DNA from: Halictus rubicundus
Taxonomy: Eukaryota; Arthropoda; Insecta; Hymenoptera; Halictidae
Assembly: GCF_050948215.1 (NCBI RefSeq)
Contig: NC_135158.1
Span: forward strand, 10,215,822-10,279,821
Direction of reading: 5' to 3'
DNA length: 64,000 bases
Part shown: positions 37,001-41,677 of the stretch, piece by piece
Layout of the letters: each line of letters opens with the position of its first letter
Numbering within the stretch: position 1 is the first letter of the stretch
The notes under the pieces: generated by a model
Databases searched by the model: none
What the model saw: the letters and a program-made list of their open reading frames with translations, nothing else
What the model was told of the DNA's origin: nothing
Made by a program: the position numbers and the translations under genes

Positions 37001-39863
37001 AAACAGTAAAAAATATTTAAAAATACGCCATAACAGCGCTGTGCTAAAATGTTAGTTAACAGAGGTGCGAATTTTTTCTTATCTGTTTATTCATCGTTGT
37101 GTTATTAAATTTCAAGAGAATCTAAGCATTAAACTAACTCGCAAAAAAGATTAATTAATTTAAAATCGGTATTTAATGTATAAATAATAATAATAAATTC
37201 TTTTACTATTTTTAGTAATTTTATTCACATTAAACAAATCGGCACATCTTTGTCTTCATCTCTTTTTCCAGCTCGTCCTGAATAATTTTAAGCTTTACAG
37301 TCAACTCATAACTCGTCTTTTATTTTGTTTTTCCGGGCGTTTTGTGATAATCCTTCATTGCCTTCATCGTACGTTTTTCGCCGCGTTATCACGTTTCAAA
37401 ATAAAACTGTCACCAATTAATCTTTAGTCGGTATCGTATGACGTCCGAATATGGCCGTGTTCTACAGTCACTTTTTACACGGTGTTGAATATTGTTGGCC
37501 TTGAATTTGTTTACTCTACTACGACTTTTATTACGCCCCCGAAAAAAAAAAAAAAAATAAAAATCTCATTAAACATAAAATTTAGGTAAAGTAAATTTAC
37601 CTATTTTCTGTTTTCAAAATCTTTTCTTGTAATTGTAGTTGTGACATATTATTGGCAATGAAATTACAATGCGGTGCACAATAATACAATAAAACACAAA
37701 CATAGGTGAAACATAATAAAAGCTTGTCGACTACGGGTCTACGTGCAAACTAAAAACTGCACGAATATACAAGAAACAGAAGTTTAATAGAAACTTATTT
37801 CTGCTCTTAACAATTTTACCAAATCATAAATGTTGTAACAGAGCTCTTAAATTATTCCAACGATTTTACTGTCTTACCCCATCCTCCTCGCGACCGCATA
37901 ATAGGAAGATGGCACGGGAAGTGAAAGCACGAGGACATACAAATCTTGGTTCAGCGACGATACAATTACGCGGCCGAGTAATTCGGCGCCGGCGGAATAC
38001 AAACGCGGGCAAACAAAGTCGAAAGCGTAGGAAAGAAACCTTAGAAGCAGCTTAATTACGCCACGTAACGCAGATTATTCTGTTCCTCGCAGTCCGAGGA
38101 AACACAGGACAACTCGCGCCGCTTTTTGCGGCGTTGCTTTATTTCGTTTATGAACGCCGCGACAACAAGACTATTACCGTTAGTATCGTGTGAAAGAAGT
38201 GGTTTCAAGTACTAACGTGAATATTCATACGCGCGCGGGCCTAGCTCCACGCGGCATGCAAATTCGTTGGTCTCTTTATTACTCCCATTAGAATAAATTA
38301 CGCTTTCCGGCTTGGCCGCCTCTCGGCGACCAGCCGCCGGGCGTATCGCGACGCATCGAAGTTTCTCCCTCGTCGAAATTGTTTGGCCAAGTTTCGGACG
38401 TCGCGGCGTATTTTTTAATTGGATGCAAACATTGTGTACGCTACGTGACCGGGCACCGGTTTGTTGCAGGTACAAAGCGTACAAGGAACGAATGCAGCGC
38501 ATGTACGTGGTGCCGAGATACGATCCCGTGTACGTCGAGCCTAATCTGAAGGAATACGAGACGCAGGTGCTCCAAATGAGCGTCCCCGTAGACGACAACG
38601 ACAGCTACAACGACCTTCAGCTTGATTTCAGCAATAAGAACCACGCGTTTAGTCTAGACAATGTCAGTTACATTACCAAAGATCACGGAGAGAGCACAGG
38701 TAAACGCATTCGATTCGTTCGAAAGGAAAGTTCTTTAAATTAAGCATTAAATTAAGCAACTCTTTATTCGGCGGAATTTCGCTGTGATTTAAAAATACGT
38801 ACGCGTACAAATGATTACACTTCCTTTTTCATTCACGTTCACGAGGTTTCCGTTTTTAATGCGGTAGTAGATATTTTTATAATTTTATTGCACTCACACA
38901 TACAGCGTGCAGCAGGATTTCCCGGCCGAGAAAAGTGGAGTAACGCGATCGTCACTTTTTGCATACTTCGGGTAACTTGAAACGTACAAAAATTTCATTT
39001 ACGACACCCACAAGTCCATTGTCCTGGTTGTAAAAGCGGACTTAACCGCGCATCGATTACCGCAATATACAGGGTGGTTGGTAACTGGTGGTACAAGCGG
39101 AAAGGGGGTGATTCTACGCGAAAAAAGAAGTCGAACATATAGAATACAAATTTTTCGTTTGAGGCTTCGTTTTCGAGAAAATCGAATTTAAAGATCCGTC
39201 GGGTTCGCGTGCTTTAGTGTGCGTAGGAAGTAGAATTGGTGGGTCATGGTCAGACGCAGCAGACAATTCCTATCGAATAACACGCGCATTGGCTGCATTT
39301 TCAAACTCAATGTTCTCGAAAACAAAGCGTCAAACGAAAAATTTTTATTCTATATTTTCGACTTCTTTTTTCGCGTAGAATCACCCCCTTTCCGCTTGTG
39401 CCACCAGTTACCAACCACCCTGCATATTCGGGAAATTTCGAGAGTTTCTTCCCGCGTGTCGGCGGGGAAAAGTTGTCCCCCCGCCGGCGGACGATCGGCA
39501 GAAATGGCGACGGGGTTTCACCGGGGTGCATTTATCATTTAAGGTCAACAAAGTCCGGTGAGCTCGGAGGCGGCGACCACGGCACGCGCCTCGAGCATAG
39601 TTGGCACACACGGGGACGGTAACATCCACTCCCTGCGACGGTCCACCTTGGGCAGAAAGAATCACAGCGCCAGCAATACGAACACGTTGAATAACCATGA
39701 CGCGACGCCCGTGCTGAACCCTCTGTACAACCGTGGCGGCGACTTGCTCAACCCGAGCCCGTCGAACGACAACGTCACGTTCAGGGAAAGGAAGGATTAC
39801 TCTCATCTCGGATTCACGTACTTGGGCGAGCAAAGTCCGGTGGAGACTACCACGGAGTTGTAA
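3792..39863 (+). CDS. Cad99C: Cad99C / protocadherin-15-like cadherin, gene span, 5' incomplete
   Basis: Large single-pass cadherin of apical microvilli in insects and orthologue of the hair-cell tip-link protein PCDH15; those roles are family knowledge. Seen here: 17 exons whose joins all keep frame, giving 1434 residues in the window. Domain order is EC2 to EC11, a membrane-adjacent domain, one transmembrane helix (about residues 1223-1248 of this partial protein) and a roughly 185-residue tail ending TTEL, a class I PDZ ligand. Orthology rests on features shared with PCDH15: a paired cysteine at the start of EC3 (GCMLLDGSC), a calcium-motif-free EC9-EC10 linker, an EC10 with SGNE and LDYET, and a non-cadherin domain before the membrane. 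Ordinary cadherin linkers are seen elsewhere (DVNDNAP, DINDKNP, DVNDIPP, DVNDNKP). There is no catenin-binding tail. Fly Cad99C is about 1700 residues, so roughly 200 to 270 residues are missing upstream. Confidence 0.93.
4324..4512. repeat. Near-perfect inverted repeat, hairpin MITE
   Basis: Arms 4332-4398 and 4438-4504 are 67 bp each with four mismatches, separated by a 39-bp loop. GTGGGG extends both ends. AT-rich interior, no coding potential. Probably a fold-back MITE. Confidence 0.85.
6328..6440 (+). repeat. Diverged repeat, inverted partner of 325-435
   Basis: It begins cagtgaagtcttgatct directly after a TA (6326-6327) and continues into the shared sequence tccgtgctgtgac and gatcgtgtagga. 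It looks like one end of an element related to the CAGTGAA MITEs; no matching far end was found. Confidence 0.6.
6700..7425 (+). mobile_element. hAT transposon relic
   Basis: Contains a broken hAT transposase (next entry). Around it lie repeated palindromic motifs atttctcgagaaat (near 6625, 6647, 7338-7390), typical of subterminal repeat arrays in DNA transposons. A possible end reads tagtgttcctgatttctc on the minus strand near 7425. The left end and target duplication could not be defined. Confidence 0.65.
6741..7287 (+). pseudogene. hAT transposase, C-terminal part, frameshifted
   Basis: From 7078 the frame reads LLDVLYTIKSISIQNERNFS, then FVTKKRSRLCDSTLDAICFL and RSHFK, ending at TAA 7285-7287. 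This is the hAT C-terminal dimerisation domain (family pattern: TS.ESERAFS...RSRLSD.TLDALCFLR). Upstream, in another frame, a stretch with EEISNRRDKIVVSLIKYLHN resembles the preceding hAT helical region. A frameshift and stops separate the two. Relic without an N-terminal half. Confidence 0.8.
8390..8600 (-). pseudogene. Ancient mariner transposase fragment
   Basis: On the minus strand near 8500 the frame reads SNPP, stop, NPDLAPGDYHLVLNFKRWLA. This is the third catalytic block of mariner transposases (HPPYSPDLAPSDYHLF..LKRWL) with the tyrosine codon turned into TAA. Flanking residues are only weakly recognisable. It differs from the mariner at 34316 and is much more decayed. Confidence 0.7.
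12599..12966 (-). mobile_element. 5'-truncated non-LTR retrotransposon (LINE) fragment
   Basis: 368 bp flanked by the 11-bp duplication TGATGACTAAT (12588-12598 and 12967-12977). On the minus strand it encodes SLARVNFIANSACQC, LQNLNHVIWQCPDYENER and a stop, homologous to the fragment at 22508-22915. It ends in a (TAAA)n tail preceded by aaaccacttggttt, a small hairpin matching aaacccagaagggttt in the other copy. Confidence 0.85.
14433..14650. mobile_element. TTAA-flanked MITE of piggyBac type
   Basis: 218 bp between TTAA at 14429-14432 and 14651-14654. The inverted ends are cactaggtttacg and cactagatttacg. The ends match the left end of the piggyBac element at 22446 (cactagatttacc), and the right part has gtcattttgac as in that element. 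Probably a non-autonomous derivative. Confidence 0.85.
15505..15541. repeat. Pentanucleotide tandem repeat (TTCTG)n
   Basis: About seven units of ttctg, one of them altered (ttatg). Confidence 0.9.
17273..17428 (+). repeat. GC-rich repeat copy 2, with internal duplication
   Basis: Same orientation as the copy at 3540-3680. The module gcaggggcgtggctt occurs twice here (about 17320 and 17340), so this copy gained an internal duplication. The palindrome is ctgcccgcacgggcag with one change. It lies about 290 bp before the candidate alternative first exon. Confidence 0.75.
17718..17801 (+). CDS. Candidate alternative first exon with signal peptide
   Basis: An ATG in good context (ctacaATGG) opens 28 codons ending exactly at a consensus donor (ccg|gtaagt) in phase 0. 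An in-frame TAG at 17682-17684 precedes it, so this is the first in-frame start. The peptide looks like a short secretory signal: MGVFNPVK, then VLLVVALM, then polar RSETGD. Phase 0 would splice in frame to the Cad99C exon at 20985, or to any of the next extracellular exons. That would give an isoform lacking EC1-EC2. It could instead be the first exon of an unrelated nested gene, or chance. No transcript evidence is visible. Confidence 0.3.
18127..18297. mobile_element. TA-flanked MITE, copy 1
   Basis: 171 bp between TA dinucleotides (18125-18126 and 18298-18299). Inverted ends: cagtgaattctcgatatatg and, on the minus strand, cagtgatttctctatatatg. Interior shares taccccgcggtagtgggga with the other copies. 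Ends and TA duplication point to the Tc1/mariner superfamily. Confidence 0.9.
19653..19967 (+). repeat. Tandem duplication of a 158-bp unit
   Basis: Unit 1 (19653-19810) and unit 2 (19811-19967) both start agtcggtacccct and share long identical blocks, for example cggtttactgcattatgctc and gatagcatacacgactgtga. Divergence is low and mostly near the start of the unit. No coding function seen. Confidence 0.9.
20985..21134 (+). CDS. Cad99C: Cad99C exon (end of EC2, start of EC3)
   Basis: 50 codons, phase 0 at both ends, acceptor atatttcgtttcag and donor gtaatt. It begins DRARNLADRFTSTTTLTV, the last strands of EC2, then a linker rich in aspartate (RDDDDQDPSF) in place of the usual DxNDN. The cysteine pair GCMLLDGSC follows; PCDH15 has a matching pair at this position in EC3. 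This exon is one of the strongest pieces of evidence for the PCDH15/Cad99C assignment. Confidence 0.92.
21135..22140 (+). other. Cad99C intron
   Basis: AT-rich, ending in a good polypyrimidine tract (ttcttttttcttctgttcag). No gene or clear repeat was recognised in it. Confidence 0.8.
22141..22359 (+). CDS. Cad99C: Cad99C exon (EC3 core)
   Basis: 73 codons, phase 0 at both ends, donor gtgagc. It encodes the body of EC3: IQAVDMDS, then IHYSFLSGSPTNYRDFFEIN, then NTGAVKQI, ending KKFDIIIK. The unusual SGSP-x-x-Y-x-x-F-F spacing matches PCDH15 EC3 (VGTPEDYPRFF) closely and is not typical of classical cadherins. Confidence 0.92.
22508..22915 (+). mobile_element. 5'-truncated non-LTR retrotransposon (LINE) fragment
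   Basis: 408 bp flanked by a perfect 12-bp target-site duplication, AGAATGACTGGT, at 22496-22507 and 22916-22927. It ends in an A-rich tail. It encodes the extreme C-terminus of a LINE reverse-transcriptase protein, with the cysteine-histidine knuckle CKCNRDCETLDHIIWQC and a stop at about 22760. The target duplication lies in the piggyBac element's own subterminal motif, so this insertion is younger than the piggyBac. A sister fragment lies at 12599-12966. Confidence 0.85.
23084..23775 (-). pseudogene. piggyBac transposase, C-terminal part, broken
   Basis: Reading the minus strand from about 23775 gives TTDNFFTS, which carries the second catalytic aspartate of piggyBac transposases. One in-frame TAG follows shortly before the ATG at 23632. 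The open part then gives 182 residues with FYNNTKFGVDVTDQM (third catalytic aspartate), RRWPLQVFFNVLD and NCWILYKNTTG, all family hallmarks. It ends in a cysteine-rich zinc-finger-like tail (WCQIGYC, VCNICKKKC). The N-terminal half with the first catalytic aspartate is absent; homology stops abruptly at about 23776. Non-functional relic. Confidence 0.85.
24549..24743 (+). CDS. Cad99C: Cad99C exon (end of EC3, start of EC4)
   Basis: 65 codons, phase 0 at both ends, donor gtaagt. It closes EC3 (AKLTITVKPVDSNPPII) and opens EC4 with IEGFVDENAPIGTKVI and LTVSDADL. The linker carries VDSNPP where most linkers have DxNDNxP. PCDH15 has a comparably divergent linker (ENNQSP) here. Confidence 0.9.
24744..25518 (+). 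other. Cad99C intron
   Basis: AT-rich, without a recognised gene. It contains a short copy of a dispersed motif (about 25258-25290, aataaaattgaatag) also present near 36355. Confidence 0.75.
25519..25806 (+). CDS. Cad99C: Cad99C exon (EC4 body, start of EC5)
   Basis: 96 codons, phase 0, donor gtacgt. Sequence runs PTYSFELTTNFFAIDPSG, LDRDPPSPGRF and FRFQVVAREKTG, then a full calcium-binding linker LNDVNDNAPM. EC5 begins with ITVQAGETKRLVTK. The acceptor at 25518 (gtccag) has a weak pyrimidine tract. The stronger-looking AG at 25480 would break phase with the preceding exon, so 25519 was chosen. Confidence 0.85.
25807..27071 (+). other. Cad99C intron
   Basis: No gene or defined mobile element recognised. 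A minus-strand open frame at 26171-26512 has no family features and no supporting context. Confidence 0.75.
27072..27389 (+). CDS. Cad99C: Cad99C exon (EC5, start of EC6)
   Basis: 106 codons, phase 0, acceptor ttccaacag, donor gtaagt. It encodes IEATDNDEGENAEITYSI, KIDPKTGVIESVRKL and YSITVQATDKGG. The EC5-EC6 linker is PGPNTKSPVF with no aspartate cluster, as in PCDH15 (PPNNQSP). EC6 begins VYEVQVSEGASINSTVATIT. An upstream AG at 27040 is out of phase and was rejected. Confidence 0.92.
27644..27784 (+). CDS. Cad99C: Cad99C exon (EC6 middle)
   Basis: 47 codons, phase 0, donor gtgagt. It encodes AVDPENDPVSYSIVSGN, then FVIGDKSGVITVIRKLDRED, the A'-to-E region of a standard cadherin repeat. 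The introns either side are short (254 and 137 bp). Confidence 0.93.
27922..28206 (+). CDS. Cad99C: Cad99C exon (end of EC6, most of EC7)
   Basis: 95 codons, phase 0, acceptor tgccgacag, donor gtaagc. It completes EC6 (LIKAEDSGG, then VTDINDKNPEF, a full calcium linker) and encodes EC7: YEFTVKEGEARKLIGRV, AEDADEGINAEITYF, FTVDPETGDILTKIVLDYE. The start was placed where LIKAED joins RYQL of the previous exon without a gap. Confidence 0.92.
28207..29162 (+). other. Cad99C intron
   Basis: AT-rich, with no gene or repeat recognised. Confidence 0.8.
29163..29336 (+). CDS. Cad99C: Cad99C exon (end of EC7, start of EC8)
   Basis: 58 codons, phase 0, donor gtaagt. It encodes YKFVVTARDGAPDYRLATAT, then a linker VIDVEDEVPIF in which the usual N-D-N is E-D-E. 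EC8 begins YEARVKENVPDYTVAQVM. Confidence 0.92.
29337..29806 (+). other. Cad99C intron
   Basis: AT-rich, 470 bp, nothing recognised beyond splice signals. Confidence 0.8.
29807..30016 (+). CDS. Cad99C: Cad99C exon (EC8)
   Basis: 70 codons, phase 0, acceptor gtttaattccag, donor gtattt. It encodes ADDPDTKKQITYTIKQGD, then FGIDPKTGVIKTIRGLDYER and the last EC8 strands, ending TRILVNVQ. The next exon supplies the linker. Confidence 0.92.
30311..30442 (+). CDS. Cad99C: Cad99C exon (EC8-EC9 linker, start of EC9)
   Basis: 44 codons, phase 0, donor gtgcgt. It begins directly with the calcium linker DVNDIPPVF and continues into EC9 (ITLDDDVPIGTTVINLIATD, SDGTAPGNQ). The 294-bp intron before it holds no gene. 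Confidence 0.93.
30513..30629 (+). CDS. Cad99C: Cad99C exon (EC9 middle)
   Basis: 39 codons, phase 0, donor gtaccg. It encodes VRYEIIGRGITNKYFVIDPD followed by TGVLRIRDDL. It corresponds to PCDH15 EC9 around ASRVRYRVDD. The intron before it is only 70 bp. Confidence 0.93.
30630..31105 (+). other. Cad99C intron
   Basis: 476 bp, over half of it (about 30724-30968) a truncated CAGGGTG-ended repeat. The rest is AT-rich, with acceptor tattaatattttcag. Confidence 0.75.
30724..30968 (-). mobile_element. Truncated copy of the CAGGGTG hairpin MITE
   Basis: Read on the minus strand it starts at 30968 with CAGGGTGTG next to TA (30969-30970). It follows the 39070-39422 element through the segments tgattctac, aagtcgaaa and cgttttcgagaaaatcga and on to tagaattgg. 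The opposite inverted arm is missing. It is diverged, so older than the 39070 copy. Confidence 0.65.
31106..31504 (+). CDS. Cad99C: Cad99C exon (end of EC9, most of EC10)
   Basis: 133 codons, phase 0, donor gtacgt. It completes EC9 (VDVRAYDMGEPQLSSMTTV) and crosses the EC9-EC10 linker VRHVATVPPEIGLGF, which has no calcium motif. EC10 follows with NVDVPEDAGD, CEIYSGNENGLFEANV and GALDYETTESYQIKIKLESL. SGNE and LDYET with the following strand match PCDH15 EC10. EC10 carries two cysteines, at LKC and NCALM. Confidence 0.93.
31505..31988 (+). other. Cad99C intron
   Basis: 484 bp with a short GATA-like simple repeat (about 31661-31682, atagatagacagatagacag). Nothing else recognised. Confidence 0.75.
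31989..32617 (+). CDS. Cad99C: Cad99C exon (EC10-EC11 linker, EC11, MAD12)
   Basis: The largest exon: 209 codons plus two bases, ending phase 2, donor gtaagt. It starts with a full calcium linker VKIQVLDVNDNKPEF. EC11 follows (ASTVIQVKANDKDNGKYGKL, DYFAMDSSSGIIRTTATF, FKFDVRVRDN). A non-cadherin segment then begins at IGEENLMILVV and runs through EADKIAGIIEEKSGLLIGID and VWFYAVDPDTEAILDRNSS. It lines up with the membrane-adjacent (MAD12) domain of PCDH15, where VYAIDPQTNRAIDRNE occurs at the same place. Confidence 0.94.
32618..34003 (+). other. Cad99C intron
   Basis: 1.4 kb. It contains a lone TTAACACTAG (32778-32787) resembling the piggyBac/MITE ends in this window without a partner end. 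A copy of the dispersed aatttttattttgcata motif lies near 33007. The small open frames here show no family. Confidence 0.7.
34004..34237 (+). CDS. Cad99C: Cad99C exon (end of MAD12, transmembrane helix)
   Basis: 234 bases, entered and left in phase 2; the split codons give arginine at both joins. It encodes the end of the membrane-adjacent domain (NITFDVSTLVRANAIDIHAP). The single transmembrane helix is about FPYALIIIACVI continuing through LILGIAGIIYICV (roughly residues 1223-1248 of the partial protein). The charged cytoplasmic face starts in the next exon. Donor gtaaat. Confidence 0.93.
34316..35579 (-). mobile_element. mariner (Tc1/mariner) element, near full length, inactive
   Basis: 1264 bp flanked by TA on both sides (34314-34315 and 35580-35581). 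The terminal inverted repeats are about 30 bp and start TTAGG (left ttaggaggacccataagtaa, right end reads ttaggggtacccatttagta on the minus strand). Length and ends are normal for mariner, so the insertion is nearly intact. Its transposase, on the minus strand, is broken. Confidence 0.93.
34387..35420 (-). pseudogene. mariner transposase pseudogene
   Basis: Recognisable from the N-terminus (DHIRHCILFHFHAGFNA) through the helix-turn-helix region (KVKCQRWFRRFAAGDYDLSD, GRPVEF) and the linker WVPHQ to the catalytic core. The first catalytic aspartate is present (VTGDEKWVLYD). The second is replaced by asparagine (INNARSHTA where DNARPH is usual). The third is present (YSPDIAPSDYHVF, the mariner D34D spacing region). 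At least three frameshifts separate these blocks: near the start, after WVPHQ and before YSPD. It cannot produce active transposase. Confidence 0.9.
38470..38699 (+). CDS. Cad99C: Cad99C exon (proximal cytoplasmic tail)
   Basis: 230 bases, phase 2 in and phase 1 out, acceptor gtttgttgcag, donor gtaaac. It encodes a basic juxtamembrane stretch (RYKAYKERMQRMYVVPRYDP), then an acidic region (VPVDDNDSYNDLQLDFSNKN), ending VSYITKDHGESTG. There is no catenin-binding or other known domain, as in other Cad99C proteins. Confidence 0.9.
38700..39543 (+). other. Last Cad99C intron
   Basis: 844 bp, 353 of them a hairpin MITE (39070-39422) that lies only 121 bp before the last exon. The rest shows no feature. 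Confidence 0.8.
39070..39422. mobile_element. Hairpin MITE with long terminal inverted repeats
   Basis: The two ends are inverted copies of one another for more than 100 bp with about five differences, starting CAGGGTGGTTGGTAACTGG. The left flank is TA (39068-39069); the right flank is CA, perhaps a mutated TA. A diverged, one-armed copy lies at 30724-30968. There is no coding capacity. The near-identity of the arms indicates a recent insertion or gene conversion between arms. Confidence 0.88.
39544..39863 (+). CDS. Cad99C: Cad99C last exon (distal tail with PDZ ligand)
   Basis: 320 bases including the TAA stop (39861-39863), entered in phase 1. It encodes a serine/threonine/asparagine-rich low-complexity tail (HSLRRSTLGRKNHSASNTNT), then DATPVLNPLYNRGGDLLNP, VTFRERKDYSHLGFTYLGE and the end SPVETTTEL. 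The last four residues, TTEL, fit a class I PDZ ligand; Cad99C and PCDH15 both use such ends to bind PDZ scaffolds. The acceptor is catttatcatttaag. Confidence 0.92.
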
Positions 39864-41647
39864 ACCGTCGCTAACCACCGGCCCGGTTAGTTCGTGCACG
39901 ATACACAACTCGAAACTTCTGGCCGAGTCTCTTAGGCCAGGCCCTCCTCTGTGTTGTACCATATATAGGAAAGGTCACCTCGAACGGTAGGTAATATCGT
40001 AGCTCCGTCCGTCGCGTCGTGCTGTCGTCAAACATCGGCAGTGGAACCCGGTCGATAGTGAACAAAAAGAGGACAATGTTGATCGCGCGCTACGCCAAAA
40101 ACTGTTCAAAGCTGCTGGCGTGCACCGCGAATTAGAAAACGCTTCTTTCATCTGGGATCAGCAGACCGCGGACGCCTCCATTTTCTTCCCACGCACCAGG
40201 GTTGCGCGGAGAAACTACAGCTGTTGACTGAAAGCGATAAGCTACTTACGATTAGCCGGGATTCGCTCGTGAAATTAGCTTTCAAACTAGTTCTCTAATG
40301 TGAAAATGTCCGGCGAAATCCTGGCCCAGGTTCTCCGACTCGAATGCGGTCTCGGCTGGAATATGAAATTATAGAGACTCGTTGGGAAAGTCATTAATTT
40401 TACTGTCTTCGTTCGTGGATTGGCTCGTCTTGCGCTAAACATTGTGGCACGTGCTGTATCGCTAATAGACCGCGGATTTCTGTACTTCTATAGCACACAA
40501 AAATCTTCACGAAAACGCACAATCTTCGTTAGCAGCGTCTTTATTATTTAGCTGTGCAGTAATTCGATCATTAAAGTAAGTACAATTTAAAGCAGTGGAC
40601 ATATTAAAAAGATTTAAGGGCACCAGCGTATTAGCTTAATAAAATAATTAAAGGAAGTAAGAAATTTTTATTTCGCTCCTGTGTCTTGCAATCAATGCCA
40701 ATATTTTTTATTTTGCACAAAGATCCGCAGTCTATCAATCGTTCGTACATGTCGTTGTAACAGTTCAATTCCGTAGTTGTAATCTCTATCAAATGTTCGA
40801 TAAAATATAGAAGGAAGCATTGTCACAGAAAAATTCTTCAAACGTCATACTGTGTCGTGAGAACGTGCTACAATGTTCCAACTCGATTGTGAAAAGCGGA
40901 AGTGGCACGAAAATGAATTTCTTCCTTTAACAGTTTCGACCAGTCTAAAAGAATATCAAAATGCTCTTGAACATTTCCAATGCCTTCACAGTATCGTGAC
41001 CGATTAATTTCTGTCATACAAAATCGGCAGTCTACGTGTGACTTCATACAACGACATACGCGACATTAATTTCATTTTTTTAGTAAGAAGAACAGTATAT
41101 CTAGTTCGTCAGGCGTTGACGGGTTCTTGCTTCGAGTTCTTTCATTCTTTGAATTCTTGTAATAAAATATGAAAATTACGCAATGGCTCGCAGTCGTTCC
41201 ACAATGTTCAGGAAGCCAATTTGCGTCGCGTTTAGAAAGTGCCAGTTCGCTGGTACCAATGAGGCAAGTCGGTTTCTCAAGACAAGAGGCACCCGATACT
41301 CCCGGGATTATTGCTATCGTAGGCAGCAATAATTCGCGGGCCGCTGTACCCTTTCGAAACTCCGCGGCGGATTGTTCGCCCGTACGCGCAAGGCGGAATT
41401 GAGAGCAAATAGCAGCGCATCTCCAAACATGCACATGGTACATTCCGCGCGATGTACGTTGAATCGAATTATCCCGACGAATATAAGGTTCCGGCGGCGC
41501 CGAAACGGGGTCGCGAACTGTTCGTTTCGCCGGGAACGGGAAACAAATGCTTTTCCTTTCGAATTTTCCTTGATCCGTTGCTCCCCGTTCGCGGCGAAAT
41601 TTGTTTGTAATTATGAGAACTCGAGTCTCTAGAAAGAGAAATGGAAG

Positions 41648-41677
41648 GAGAGAGAGAGAGAGAGAAAGAGAGGAAAA
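41648..41677. repeat. GA microsatellite
   Basis: A run of agagagag units in the Cad99C-tetraspanin intergenic region. Confidence 0.9.

Larger units (their letters stand above)
34238..38469 (+). other. Cad99C intron carrying a mariner element
   Basis: 4.2 kb. It contains the mariner at 34316-35579, only 79 bp after the exon. The rest (35580-38469) is AT-rich, with a poly-A tract near 37541-37556, dispersed aatttttattttgca motifs (about 36445) and a GC-richer last 600 bp before the acceptor. No gene was recognised. Confidence 0.75.
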
